Shown here one piece after another: positions 1-10,904 of a stretch of 64,000 bases of DNA. The translations under genes and the position numbers were made by a program. The DNA comes from Tanypteryx hageni (lineage: Eukaryota; Arthropoda; Insecta; Odonata; Petaluridae). Numbering within the stretch: the first letter of the stretch is position 1; the number at the start of each line of letters is the position of its first letter. Location: NCBI GenBank assembly GCA_028673005.1, contig CM054115.1, positions 5,811,501 to 5,875,500 on the forward strand, read 5' to 3'. The notes under the pieces were generated by a model, which saw nothing but the letters and a program-made list of their open reading frames with translations, had not been told where the DNA came from and did not search any database.

Positions 1-2174
1 ATTGTACATTAGAATTGGAACATGAAATGTACAGAGCCTGACAGGTAATAGAAGAGGTGGTGAAAGAAGTTACTAAAAGAAAATTAGATGTAGCTGTTTT
101 AACATAAAAAGGAAGAGAGGAAAAGGCTGTGAAGATAAAGGAGACTATATTCACATGTGGAGTGGTGTAGGTAAAGCAGATAGAGCCAGAGCAGGAGTTT
201 CAATATTAATTAAGAAAAAGTGAAATAACTAACTTTGAAGAAGTGAATGAAAGAATTATTAAGATGGTTGTGAAACTTTTAGTGTTAGGGGATCTAAATA
301 GCAGAGTTGGAAGAAGGAGGGACCTAGTAGTTGGACCTCATGGTTAGGATGTGGAGACTGACAGTGGCCATAGGCTGATAGACCTGTATCAAGTTCAGGA
401 GTTTGCGGTAATGAACTCTTTTTTGGCCACAAAGACATCCACAAGTACACGTGGGTACAGCACACGCGAGGCCTCAGGTCGATAATTGACTTAGTTATTG
501 CTAGGCGAAGGAGACACTGCTTCATTCAAGATGTTAAGGTGTTCAGGGAGGCAGAGTGTAGCACTGACCACTACCTAGTAGTAGCAAAGGTGAATTTTCC
601 AGAGAGATCAGGAAGACGACAAGGAGACAAGGAGATGTATAATCCTCGATATAGGTTATGCCTCCTACAAGATGAGAGTATTCGAGAATTGTACGAGAGA
701 CGCCTCTAGCAGAAACTTGATACTGAGGAGGACTGGAATGCGGGCCAGATATACGATCATCTGAAGGAATGTGTGAATGCGGCAGCTAGGGAGGCTCTGG
801 GTCTGGAGAAGAAACACAATGAACGGGTGCAGTGCGTCACAGGGGATGTTGAGGAGGTGATCAAGAGGAAAATGGAGGCGTATAACAAGTGGCGGGAGTG
901 GGAAGATCCAATATTGGAGGAGGAAGATAGGCCTGCCTTACAGACTTCTAAAAATGGAAAAGCAGCCAGCCCAGGTGGAGTGCCTATGGAATTGTGGAAA
1001 TATGGTGGGCCAAGGTTTGTGAGAGTCATCACGAGATTATTTAACCATATATTGGAAGGAGATGGGAGGAGTGATCACTGTCGTCTATATATCACCGATA
1101 CATAAAAAAGTAAGTAAGAAAGATCCCTCTAATTATAGAGTTATTAGCGTGATGGCCACTATGAGTAGGCTGCTGAGCAGGATACTGAAGGCAAGATTGG
1201 AGAAATGTATTGAGCCGTGAATGTCGGGGAAGCAGGCAGGCTCCACTGCAGGCAAGTCCTGCCTCGATGATATATTCAGTATACAACAGATTACTGAGAA
1301 GATGGTGGCAAAAGACAAGGAGATTCATATGATTTTTGTGGATCTCGAGAAAGCATAAGATTCAGTTCCAATATGTCAGCTATGGGACTCCATGAGGAGA
1401 GTACATGTGAGTGAGTTCATCATAAAGCTGGTACAGAGGATGTACCAGGGCTGCCGAGCATCAGTAAAACAAGAGAAGTGGTGTTCCCTACTTCCAAGAG
1501 GTTGAGGCAGAGCTGTGAATTGTCACCCACCCTATTCAAGATCTACCTACAAAGGGTACTTGAGAGGTGGAACTCGTCATGTAACGGAATGGGCGTACAG
1601 GTCAGATAAGCGGCTTTTTGCAGATGACCAGGTACTTATTGCACAAGACGAAGATGACGTGGAATATATGTTCCCCAAGGTAACGGAGGCATATGGGGCA
1701 GCCGGTCTCAATATAAATCTACAGAAGACTGGTTCGAGGAAAGGTAATGATATCATCCTTAGCTCAGGGACGGTAAAAGCAGTTGACCACTTTAAATACC
1801 TTGGATCCATTATCCACAAATCTGGGACGTGCGAGAAGGACGTGGAGAACAGAATGAATCAGGCTCGGAGGGCAATCAAGATGTTGACCGGGGTGCTGTG
1901 GAGTCGGGAGGTCAGCAAGAAAACAAAAAACACTATCTTACGAGTCATTGTAGAGAGCATACTGACATATGGAGGAGAGGGATGGACTCTCACGGAAAAG
2001 TTAAGAAAGAAAATCAATGCTGTAGAGATGGATGGTTTGAGATGCAGCATGCGTGTATCCCGACTCCAAAGAGTAAGGAACGATATCATCCGGCAAGAGA
2101 TGGAGACTGTTCTCGACCGCTGGGAGTGTCGATCACTTCAATGGTATGGACACGTACAGAGAATGCTAAGGGAT
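1..2174 (+). pseudogene. RTE-like LINE: decayed endonuclease-reverse transcriptase
   Basis: A non-LTR retrotransposon polyprotein (AP-endonuclease then reverse transcriptase) is readable in several frames. The endonuclease end is seen as STDHYLVV near 556-590, preceded by a good match to the GxxSIID stretch near 470-490. RT motif A reads FVDLEKA then a stop where AFD is expected (about 1334-1360). Motif B is LRQSCELSPTLF (about 1504-1540), and motif C FADD is at 1617-1628 followed by QVLIAQDEDD. The C-terminal thumb/connection has YLGSII, WSREVSKKTK and YGHVQRM, ending near 2168. This resembles the insect endonuclease-reverse transcriptase proteins that I associate with the RTE clade (family memory, not searched). 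Stops and frameshifts throughout make it dead. The 5' end is probably beyond the window. The longest open piece is 1515-2177. Confidence 0.85.
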
Positions 2175-3846
2175 TGATTGATTGATATGGTCTTTATTTG
2201 GGGCGAGATTGAGACTAAGAAGTCCCATCTTCCACCTAACCCCTCGTCATGAAACATATAATAATGCATAGCACTTTATGTAAATACAAGTAACAATAAA
2301 AATACAAGAATTGGAAAAGAAAAGATGTAATTTTGTGGGAAAAAATAAGGACTGCTGAAATAATGAAATCCATGTTAAAAAAACCCACAGCAGGAAAACA
2401 CCCACACAAGAAGGGGGGTGTGAAAAACCTGCGAAATCTACTGAGATTCACTAAAGACATTAATAACTGAATATTTAGAACAAAAGATGAATACATGAAA
2501 AACTTAAAGCTATGCATCAGGAAAAATTTGGCACAATACGAATACATCATTGATGGAATGAACATATGAAAACGACTAAATGAATAGATAATAACACTGT
2601 TATGACTAAACAAAAAATAGAGGAGAAAAAATAAATAAATTAATAAAAAATAAAGTAAAAAAGTATAAATCATGCACAATGAGTATTGTTTTGTCAAAGT
2701 CGAGATTGAGAAACAATTGAAGTTAAGTGTGTTTAACTGTTCCTTTGAAAGGATAAGAGAGATAAATAGCAGTGTCGTTTGAACGATGAGAGCGAGTGCA
2801 CATTTTTTATTGTTTGGGGAAGTTCGTTTAATAGTCGGCAAACAGTGACAATGAAGGTCTTGTTGAATATTGCCGTTCTGTGTTGAGGAATAAGGAGTTT
2901 ATGGCACCCTCTGGTATTACGGTTATGTACAGTGATTACACTCCTGAATTATCTTGCAAGATAATGTGGATTGTTAGAAGTAAGTAATTGATATAGTAAG
3001 GAAAGCAAGTGGAGGCGTCTTCGGGACTCCAAATTTAGCCAGTTTAGTTTGGCGAATGAATCTGAAATATGGTCTGATTTCTTCAGGTTAAAAATGTATC
3101 TAATGCACGCGTTATTCTTAATCTTTAACGACAACTCTTGAGATAAATCTTGGTACGCTATATCGACATAGTCAAAATGCGGAATAATGAGCGAAGTTAC
3201 CAGATGCTTCTTCAGAGAAACTGGAGTACTACTACTTAACTTCCTAAGTGAGTGAAGAGATGAGTTTACTGTTCTATACACATTTCTAACATGTGGGACC
3301 CAAGAGAGGATTTCATCTATAAGCAATCCAAGATTCTTTACTACTTTGCAATAGAATATCGCTGAATTTGCTATGTTGATCGGTATATTTTGGAATTGAT
3401 TAATTGCGGCTATTATCTTAGGGTAACCAATTAAGATAGCCTGTGATTTTTCTGGATGAATACTAAGAAAGTTTTTATTACTCCAGGCCTCGAGCGTTTC
3501 TAAGTACTTATTGATATTTTTGAAGGTTTTCGCGAGATCGTTTGCGGTAGAACTTGATTATATTTGCAAATCATCTGCATAAAGATGATGGTTGCAGTAT
3601 TTAAGTGACAAGAAGCAGTTATTTATGTCTAAAGAAAATAGTAGGGGACCCAAAATTGAGCCCTGTGGGACGCCTTTCCCGTTGGTAAGCCAGTCAGATG
3701 AAGAATTAATGGAAATCACTTGTTGGGAACGATCGCTTAAATAAGAAGATATCCAATTAATGGCCGAAGGCGAGAAATTCTTTGCGAGCAGTTTAGACAG
3801 CAGAACATCTTTGTCTATCGAGTCGAAAGCTTTACTGAAATCTAGT
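2174..3846 (-). pseudogene. CR1/L2-like LINE, 3' half of ORF2 and 3' end
   Basis: Read on the minus strand, this is the second part of a reverse transcriptase: DFSKAFDS (motif A, about 3845-3820), GVPQGSILGPLLFSL (motif B, about 3670-3625), YADDLQI then a stop (motif C, about 3570), NLGLLIDEI near 3320, then the thumb and C-terminal region. The C-terminus reads ELPQTIKN..SLSSFK near 2830-2760, the usual closing motif of CR1/L2/jockey-type ORF2. An AATAAA motif and an (AATC)n tail at 2174-2200 mark the 3' terminus, abutting the preceding LINE. The first part of the same RT lies at 4490-4826; the reading is interrupted at the palindrome 3847-3869 by younger insertions. A similar 3' end recurs at 25158-25225. 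Confidence 0.82.
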
Positions 3847-3869
3847 AGTACTAGGATAATCCTAGTACT
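3847..3869. repeat. Perfect 23-bp palindrome at an insertion junction
   Basis: AGTACTAGGAT, one base, then ATCCTAGTACT forms an exact inverted repeat at the boundary between LINE coding sequence (ending in the DFSKAFD codons) and the hAT fragment that interrupts it. The other side of the insertion begins CTAGGATT at 4297-4304, so the palindrome may have arisen from a partly duplicated target or a repaired excision. Confidence 0.7.
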
Positions 3870-3875
3870 CTTCTA

Positions 3876-4296
3876 CACTTTATCACATTCAAGAATATGG
3901 TACACGGTTTTTAAGCACAACCCACGCTGAGTAAAAAAAAACTTCCTTCCACCATCACGCCAGAGCCGGCACTGCGAGAGCAACAGTGCTCTCTCTACCT
4001 GGCAGTCCCGCCTTCCTCCCCACCCCCCTCCTATGTACGCATGCGCACAACAGTCAAACACCACGTCGCTGGCACTGTGAAGCGCACAGTTCCATACAAA
4101 GATTTTTGTATCTTTTTCATAAACTGGGGGATGGCTACTGAAGTACTGACATTAAGCTTAAGGAATATATATTGTACTACAAAAATAAAGAAAGAATTAA
4201 AGAAAAAAGAACTCATTATATTAAAGGTTATCGATAATATCAAGTGGAAATAGGGGGTGCTGCAGTTCCGCAGTGCCTATACACGAGCCGCCACTG
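3876..4296 (-). mobile_element. hAT left-end fragment, same family as 30780-33558
   Basis: The reverse complement of 3876-4296 matches 30780-31205 of the nearly complete hAT element almost base for base, starting with the same terminal repeat CAGTGGCGGCTCGT (ending at 4296). Only the left end is present: the transposase start codon region and the right terminus are missing. The high similarity indicates recent divergence. It sits inside the LINE reading frame (3846 to 4490). No convincing 8-bp duplication remains on the left side. Confidence 0.88.
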
Positions 4297-4489
4297 CTAG
4301 GATTGTTACTTCCTTTTAGTCCATTGCGCAGCGCACTTCGGCGGTGATTATTACAAGAATGAATGAATGAATGAAATTTTATTGATTCCGTAGGTCTACA
4401 TAGACATGGAATAGGTCATAATAAAACATAATATAGCACAGACAATACAATACAAAAAATTGAAATGAAAAACAGAGAAGACAATTAGC
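4297..4489 (-). mobile_element. Truncated LINE 3' end with (ATTC)n tail
   Basis: On the minus strand the sequence runs through AATAAAATTT into a (CATT)n/(ATTC)n tail at 4352-4376, the usual termination of a CR1/L2-like LINE. Upstream of the tail it is AT-rich with no surviving ORF. It lies between the RT halves of the LINE at 2174-4826 and next to the hAT fragment, so it is a separate small insertion. Confidence 0.55.
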
Positions 4490-4826
4490 TGGTATTATTG
4501 TCACATTACAAGAGTAGTGGTGGTCCTGTGAGATTTAAGAAAACCAGATTGAAAGGGATCTAACAATTGATTTTCCTTAAGAAAGAGCGTGATTTGTTCA
4601 TGTACTAATTTTTCTAGGGCTTTTGATAAGGTAGGCAAAAAGCTAATTGGCCAAAATCGTTAATTTCAGTCGATTTCGATTTCTTTGGTAATGGCCTTAT
4701 GAAAGCGCGCTTCCATTGAACTGGAAATTTTTCTTGAGATAGGGAGCAGTTAAATATATTAGTTGTTATTGGTAGAATAATATGAATCAATTTCTTGATG
4801 AAGACAGTAGGTGAATGGTATTTACC
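4490..4826 (-). pseudogene. CR1/L2-like LINE, N-terminal RT part of the element at 2174
   Basis: On the minus strand the reading includes QWKRAFIRPLPKKSKS, then ISFLPTLSKALEKLVHEQI, then FLKENQLLDPFQSGF. This is the conserved fingers region that precedes motif A in CR1/L2/jockey reverse transcriptases. The next residues expected in the family (a short linker before DFSKAFD) are lost at the insertion boundary, and the reading resumes at 3846. Upstream (above 4826) the element is cut by a different LINE leader. Confidence 0.8.
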
Positions 4827-5418
4827 TGGCTGTTGAAGTGAACGGACGTGCCTTTCACTTGCTCCTGCGAGCTCCTACGTACCCTCGAGCGACTAGAATA
4901 GCAGTAGCATTAGAGTAGCTGTAGTGTTAAGTAGAACTAACAATTTACTTTATTCTATTGTTATCCTTCGGTAATTTTATTTAACATTCGTTTAAGTTAC
5001 CAAATAAGTTTTGTTGTAACATCCACGTTATAGTTTTTATTTTCTCTACCGTAATAGTTAACTTTTAAGCCTCGTAGTTTCTTGTTAGAAATTTCATTCT
5101 CCCCTTTAGAAAATAATATTTATATCAAACTAGTTATTGTGTATTAGCATATACTCGTTACATTTGCAAGTTTGTTTTATTTTTACCCTCCATAGTATTT
5201 ATATTTTTCGTTGTTGTGTACTATCATCTCCTGTGCGTAATATAACCTTGTTTGTATTGTTTAGGCCTTTCACTACCTGCGTTTGACCCTTTCTCGTACG
5301 CTACACGAAGAGCGTCCCCGCGTCAAAACAGACCAAATTCTTTAGCCTTATCCCACTTCAGCTTTTGTTGTTATATTTTAACTCTTTTGCGTTAGTATAT
5401 AAATTAGGTAAGTTTAGG
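4821..5418 (+). mobile_element. CR1-like LINE 5' leader, copy 1
   Basis: This stretch matches 40913-42040, where it leads into LINE ORF1, so it is the untranslated leader of the same family. Shared landmarks are TTTACCTGGCTGTTGAAG at the start, the CGTTTGACCCTTTCTC region, and TTAGTATATAAATTAGG near the end. Copy 1 lacks the MITE found in copy 2. It stops at GTTTAGG (5418), just where copy 2 reaches its ORF1 start codon, and is followed directly by the inverted-arm transposon. Confidence 0.8.
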
Positions 5419-6080
5419 GCGGCTAGCGCTAGCGAACTGGTTTAGCAATTCCAAGGTCTGGAGTTCGCTACCATTGTCGGTCACTTTTTTTCCTCGCTTA
5501 TGTTATTATTCCTTTTTTCCTTTTTCGCGGTTAAGTTTTACTCGGTATCCACAATCACTTTTTAATTTTTTTCATCACTACATTTTCGTTCTCAGAAATG
5601 TTCACATTCTCTTGTTCACCGCACGACAGACATGCTAGAATTTACTGTCAGATCAGATCTTCTTTCATTGATCTCTGTATACGTTTTAACTAATATTTAT
5701 ATTCATAGTGCATGGTAAAAAAATCCATAAAATATTTTTGCGAACACTGTAATCGATGCTATTAGAGATCCATAATTGGTGAAAAAAATATCAGCCATAG
5801 AATCATTGCCAATCTTTTAAGAATATGAATTGGTGAAGACAATCCTAGATATATCCATTCTTTTTCCTGATCCTTTGCTCATATTGTTCGTCATGCTTTC
5901 GTGATGATCTGCCTTGGATTCTTACGAGTGGACTGCAAAATCGGAGTTACGGAGCAGAAGCGAGGAACAGGGGCCATACACTCGTGCTGGTTAATGCATA
6001 TTAAAAATATTTTTATTGTATCTTCAAGACAAGCGTGTAATGCTCTCCATGCTCTACGTCTTTTTATGCCCGCATGGTAC

Positions 6081-6111
6081 GATTGGTTAGTAAACCATAG
6101 GTTATATAAAC
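6081..6111 (+). promoter_or_regulatory. Candidate promoter: inverted CCAAT box plus TATA box
   Basis: GATTGG (reverse CCAAT) at 6081-6086 lies about 20 bases before TTATATAAAC at 6102-6111, about 420 bases upstream of the ORF at 6528. A donor-like CAA|GTAAGT (intron starting at 6410) and an acceptor-like TTACAG (ending at 6510) would define a ~101-base leader intron between promoter and start codon. Position-only evidence; no transcript data. Confidence 0.4.
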
Positions 6112-6527
6112 ATTTACGGGCGCCGTAGGTGTATTTAAACATTCTTCCCTGTAGAAACGCTTTGAAGAAAACTCTACATGATACATCCGTCAAACGGTTC
6201 ACGATAGCGAGTTTTACACCCGTCTTGGGGGATCACCACTGTCCCGTTATTTATTGCCTTCCTTTTCGAGGGAAGGGGATAGTAGCTGGGAACGGCTGTG
6301 CAGTTAGTACGAGCTATTCAACGGAACCGATTGGTACCCTTCGCGCTTGCACGAGTTTTTCTTGTCAGAAGTTTAAAAAAATATCGTTATATATGGAATA
6401 TACGGCCAAGTAAGTATTTTGTTTTTTTCCCCTGTATATTATGAACGACTTTGTCTATTTCTCAACCTTATTCGCTATGTTGAAAAAGTAATTTCACAAG
6501 CAAATTACAGATATTGAACGTTTCACG

Positions 6528-7046
6528 ATGGAATCCTTACCTGGCCCATCTACTGCGGGATATATGTCGTCCCCCGGTGAAGAGTATCAGGAAAAGCCCG
6601 GTTTGTTCCCCGATGCTTTGCATTATTGTGCTGGACTTCTTCGGGGCAGTGGTGTCATCTCCGATCGCACAAGTTCCGAGATTTCTGATCGTGCAGTCGC
6701 AGTTGGACGCGAAATGTACGATCGAATAATTGATATAATGGATAATATGGTCGTCATTGATGACGATTATCTACTGAACGAAAATGACCCCGAAATGGAT
6801 GAACATTGTTTGTTAGTGTCATCTGCTGAGGAAGATGATAGCACTAGTCCCAGCTCAAGTGAAGCTACATCTGCTACATACGAGCCATCACCAAAGAAAC
6901 TTCGAGAAATTCCTCTGGAAACCAAAATTAACGCAGTCACGGCGGTGAGACTGCATCCGACTTGGGCCATCAAGTCCCTTAGGGCACGAGTGTCTCGCCG
7001 AATAACGAGGATGGACAGAGTAAAGTCATGGAAAAAAGATGAATGA
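6528..7046 (+). CDS. Truncated N-terminal transposon protein, acidic (172 aa)
   Basis: An uninterrupted 172-codon ORF inside the inverted-arm transposon. The start at 6528 follows a plausible leader-intron acceptor at 6510. Residues about 75-120 are strongly acidic and serine-rich (DNMVVIDDDYLLNENDPEMD, SSAEEDDSTSPSSSE). Residues about 128-168 are basic: ETKINAVTAVRLHPTWAIKSL, then RRITRMDRVKSWKKDE. That last block resembles the start of a DNA-binding region found in some arthropod transposase-like proteins (memory, unsearched). The frame ends in a (GATGAATGAATGAA) run exactly where the right inverted arm begins, so the catalytic part is deleted. If expressed it could act as a DNA-binding repressor of its own family, by analogy with truncated P-element products; that is inference. 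Confidence 0.5.
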   Translation: MESLPGPSTAGYMSSPGEEYQEKPGLFPDALHYCAGLLRGSGVISDRTSSEISDRAVAVGREMYDRIIDIMDNMVVIDDDYLLNENDPEMDEHCLLVSSAEEDDSTSPSSSEATSATYEPSPKKLREIPLETKINAVTAVRLHPTWAIKSLRARVSRRITRMDRVKSWKKDE

Positions 7047-7699
7047 ATGAATGAAAAAGAATGGATATATCTAGGACTGTCTTCACCAATTCATATTCTT
7101 AAAAGATTGGCAATGATTCTATGGCTGATATTTTTTTCACCAATTATGGATCTTTAATAGCATCGATTACAGTGTTCGCAAAAATATTTTATGGATTTTT
7201 TTACCATGTACTATGAATATAAATATTAGTTAAAACGTATACAGAGATCAATGAAAGAAGATCTGATCTGACAGTAAATTCTTGCATGTCTATCGTGCGG
7301 TGAACAAGAGAATGAGAAAAATTCCGAGAGCGAAAATGTATTGATGAAAAAAATTAAAAAGTGATTGTGGATACCGAGTAAAACTTGACCGCGAAAAAGG
7401 AAAACAGGAATAAAAACATAAGCGAGGAAAAAAAATTGACCAAAAATGGTAGCGAACTCCTGACCTCGGAATTGCTAATTCAGCTCGCTTACGCTAGGCT
7501 ACGTCTTACGATGAAGAACTTAGCCGTCGTAAGTGCCTTTGTCGAGCACCTGTCAAAATTGCGAACTTTGAACGCAATTTACATAAAAACTACTGACCAT
7601 ATACGCTCAAATGGGGGGTTGGTTGTGATCCTGGCGTCTTGCGCTACGTACCTACCAAGTTTCAGCAAAATCCGTGACCCCACGTACGGGTCCTCCCCT

Positions 7700-10140
7700 T
7701 GTTAGTAACTCTCCTTTTTCTATGGAAGGAGGTAATGCTCAGGCACTGGTAAACAATCTCATACGCGATGGGGGGCTTAAGCAGGTAACCAATATCCCAA
7801 CAAGAGGGGACAATGTTTTAAACATTTTTCTTCTAAGACCGTCTGACTCATTCGTGATTTGTGAAACCTTCCAAGGCATTAGTGATCACGAGGCGGTTTT
7901 AGCTGAGTTGGAGTTCGAAACTGACCGCTTGCAAAGGGATCGTAAGCAAGTCATTTGGAGATGCCACAGAGCGGACAGACTAGGCTTCCAAAATTACCTG
8001 AGGGAAAATTTCATAGGATGGGTAAAAAGCGGAATAAACGTAAATGATATTTGGGATGCGTACAAAATAATAATTTTCGAAGCTACTGAGAAGTATGTTC
8101 CAAAAAAATTTATTCAAAACAATCCTGAATTTCACAATAAGAAAATTAGGAGGTTGAAAAGGAAAGTAAGAGATTCGCACAGGAAGCTAAACACTTGCGG
8201 ATGTTCGCGTGATTCATATACTAAGTTATTAAAAGAATTAATTAAAGAAAAAATGGTCGCGCATGATAGATACTTACTAAATATATTAACCTCAAAAGAT
8301 AGCAACAACTTCTATAAGTATTTACGGAGAAGGAAGGATACCAAAGACAAGATTAATAATATAAAAAATAATGAAGGGGCATTAATCATAAGCGACTTAG
8401 AAAAGGCAAACGAATTTAATAAATGGTACTCCAAAATGTTCCAAGTGAAAACTTATGCTTTAGGCAAAGTAAGAATACCAAATGAAAGTGGACCGAGAAT
8501 TGAGTTTAGCTTTAATACTATCAATAATAAGGTAAAGAGTCTGCGCTGGCATACGTCCACAGGACCTGATGATATTGCATCAGGAGCATTAAAATTAGGT
8601 AGCGAAGCGATTATAGCGTACCTAAAACACATCTTTACTGTTACCTTAGCAAACAGTTGTATCCCATTAGAATGGAAAGCAGCCACTGTTATACCTATTT
8701 ATAAAGGCGGAAATAAGACAGAAGTTGCAAATTATAGACCAGTAAGCCTAGCGTCTGTTGTTTGCAAATTAATGGAAAAATGTCTGGCCGACTATATACA
8801 AAAGTTTTTACAAAATAATTTTACGATATTTGAAGGTCACGCCGGGTTCAGAAAGGGTCATTCCTGCGAGCTCCAGTTGCTAGGGTTATGTGAAGATATT
8901 GCAGAAACATTAGACAATAGTCAGGAAGCGGAAGGTATAGTGATAGGTCTAACGAAAGCATTTAATGTAGTACCTCATGATTTACTCTTGACTAAGGTTT
9001 ACGCTCTAGGAATAGATATTAGTGTAGTGCGATGGATAGAAGCCTTTCTAGCAGATAGAAAACAAAGGGTTAGGATAGGAGATAGTTTATCAGATGAAAT
9101 AGATGTCACCTCAGGTGTCCCTCAGGGAAGCGTTTTAGGACCGTTATTATTCTTAATCTACATAAATGATTTACCAAGTCAAACATCCTCCAAAGTGAGA
9201 CTTTTCGCAGACGACTGCAACATTTATAGAGTCATTAAAGATGAAAATGACAGAGGTTTACTGCAGAGGGACATAGATAAGCTGATGTCTTGGGTATGTT
9301 CAAATAAAATGAAAATAAACGTTAAGAAAAGCAAGCATATTCTATTATCTATGAAAAGGAAAAAGAGTAATTTTCCTTACTATATGGAATTAATACAAAT
9401 ACCAAAGGTTGATAATATAAAATATCTTGTAATACATATTGCGAAAGATTTAGCATGGGGTCTTCAGGTAGAATGTATAGTTTCAAAGGATTTCAAGGCA
9501 CTTAACTTTGTATGAGAAATTTAAAACATAGCAGTAGGAAAGCTATAGAATTAGCATACAAAAGAATAGTAAGGCCTATATTGGAATATTCTTCAGGAGT
9601 CGGGGATCCTCATGACAGAATACATATTAATAAATTGGAAAAGGTTCAGCGAAAGGAAGCCAGGTTTGTTATGGGTCGTTTTGGAAGAGAGGATAGTGTA
9701 ACGGATATGTTAAATGAGCTTGGGTGGGAAACTTTAGAAAATAAGAGGAAAGTGAAAAGGTTAGTTTGTTTCTATCGAATGAATACCGGTAAACCGGCCT
9801 GGAAAGGACTAAAACTTAAGATTAAAACCCCGACATTTAAAGGTAAAAATTATCACTCGTGTAAAGTTCGTACAAACGTTCGATGAAAAGATGCTGGTAA
9901 ATATTCATTTTTCAATAGAACAGCATTGGACTGTAATGATTTACCTGAAGAACTTCTTATGCCCTTTCCTCGAACCGAGAAAGCATTTAAAAGTAAAATT
10001 GTTAAAAATTTTAGTATTTAATATTTAATATGAGTATTTGTTGGTTATTAATTTTTTAAAGGACTTGCGCCACCAAGCGGCGTTAATTATTGTAAATAAA
10101 CATAGTAGGGTTATAATTTAATCACAATACTCCAAATAAC
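7700..10140 (+). pseudogene. CR1-like LINE ORF2 (endonuclease tail, RT, C-terminus)
   Basis: A long reading frame (to 9515, then one frameshift at ~9512 and an in-frame TGA at 9884-9886) encodes the end of the endonuclease (NVLNIFLLRPSD, FQGISDHEAVL) and a full reverse transcriptase. Motifs: WKAATVIPIYKGG, NYRPVSLASVVCKLMEK, SGVPQGSVLGPLLFLIYIND (9112-9170), and LFADDCNIYR (9198-9227). Motif A reads IGLTKAFNVVP (about 8942-8975), so the catalytic aspartate (D in DLTKAFD) is replaced by glycine and the second by asparagine; the enzyme would be inactive even without the frameshift. The C-terminus RTALDCNDLPEELL..FK ends near 10020, and a 3' untranslated region runs to about 10140. Likely the same broad family as the LINE at 40913-43999. 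Confidence 0.85.
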
Positions 10141-10257
10141 TATCTAATGTCAAATCAGGGTAGACTTTTCTTAAATTCATAAAGAAGATTATTTACTTAT
10201 TCTAAATTTTTGTAATAATATGGAGAAATTACAAATGAAACATGTTGAAGATTGTAG

Positions 10258-10548
10258 CTAAGCTGTTATGACGAGAGTTCCTGTGACTTGAAGTCAAGAA
10301 GTTGTATATAGTGTATAGGAAATAGTACCAAAAAAGGTTATATTTTTGTATGAAGTACATTCAATTTTTATTATTTAATTTGGGTTTTATGTATTAGTGG
10401 TACCTAAGCTGTTGTGACGGGAGTTCCTGTGACTTGAAGTTAAGAAGTAGTATATAGTGTATAGGAAATAGTATCAAAAAGGTTATATTTTTGTATTAAG
10501 TAAACCCAATTTTTATTATGTAATTTGGGTATTATGCATTGAGTTGTG
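10258..10548. repeat. Two tandem copies of a ~147-bp AT-rich unit
   Basis: AAGCTGTTATGACGAGAGTT begins at 10259 and AAGCTGTTGTGACGGGAGTT at 10406. Both copies continue through TTCCTGTGACTTGAAGT, GTATATAGTGTATAGGAAAT and a TTTTTATTATTTAATTTGGG block. No coding potential is seen. The intervening 10140-10258 and the following 10550-10900 show nothing I can classify. Confidence 0.8.
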
Positions 10549-10904
10549 ATGGGGTGCCGCTGCCACCGGGTCATGCTCCCAATTGTAGCGTTTATGTGAA
10601 TAATAATAATTTCCAAATACTCTGGCAATCAGCTCGTGTCCAAGTTTTCATGTATTTCATGTTTCGTCACTCAGATCGCCCTGTATGTGCAATAAGAATA
10701 ATCATCATTAAGACAATACCCTATACATTTAATTTATGGAAAAATTAGGATATTTTCCTTTAAGATTATGGCATCATTATCTATGCCTTTAGCTTGAATT
10801 GGATAAAAAATCGCGAAATAGGTATGACGCCATTATATTTAACAATTGAAAAGAGTTAAAATCTCTCGAAAAACTACGAAACACAACATTAATATACTTT
10901 TCAT

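Larger units (their letters stand above)
5420..7700 (+). mobile_element. DNA transposon with ~450-bp terminal inverted arms, internally deleted
   Basis: 5420-5870 and 7055-7500 are inverted copies of each other at roughly 95 percent identity; for example AAGAATGGATATATCTAGGA occurs on the inner edge of both. The right arm continues to about 7700, ending in GTGACCCCACGTACGGGTCC, a stretch the left arm has lost where it abuts the LINE leader. The 1.2-kb interior carries promoter-like signals and an open reading frame (6528-7046) truncated at the inner edge of the right arm. Very long arms plus a truncated ORF suggest a deletion derivative of a larger autonomous element. I cannot assign the superfamily firmly; a pogo-related one is possible. 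Confidence 0.8.

Noticed and set aside
2236..2841. 201-codon minus-strand frame rich in F, L and Y, resembling a membrane protein
   Set aside because: It overlaps the 3' end of a CR1-like LINE in another frame; the hydrophobic look comes from AT-rich sequence. The frame of the LINE C-terminus (ELPQTIKN) explains the conservation.
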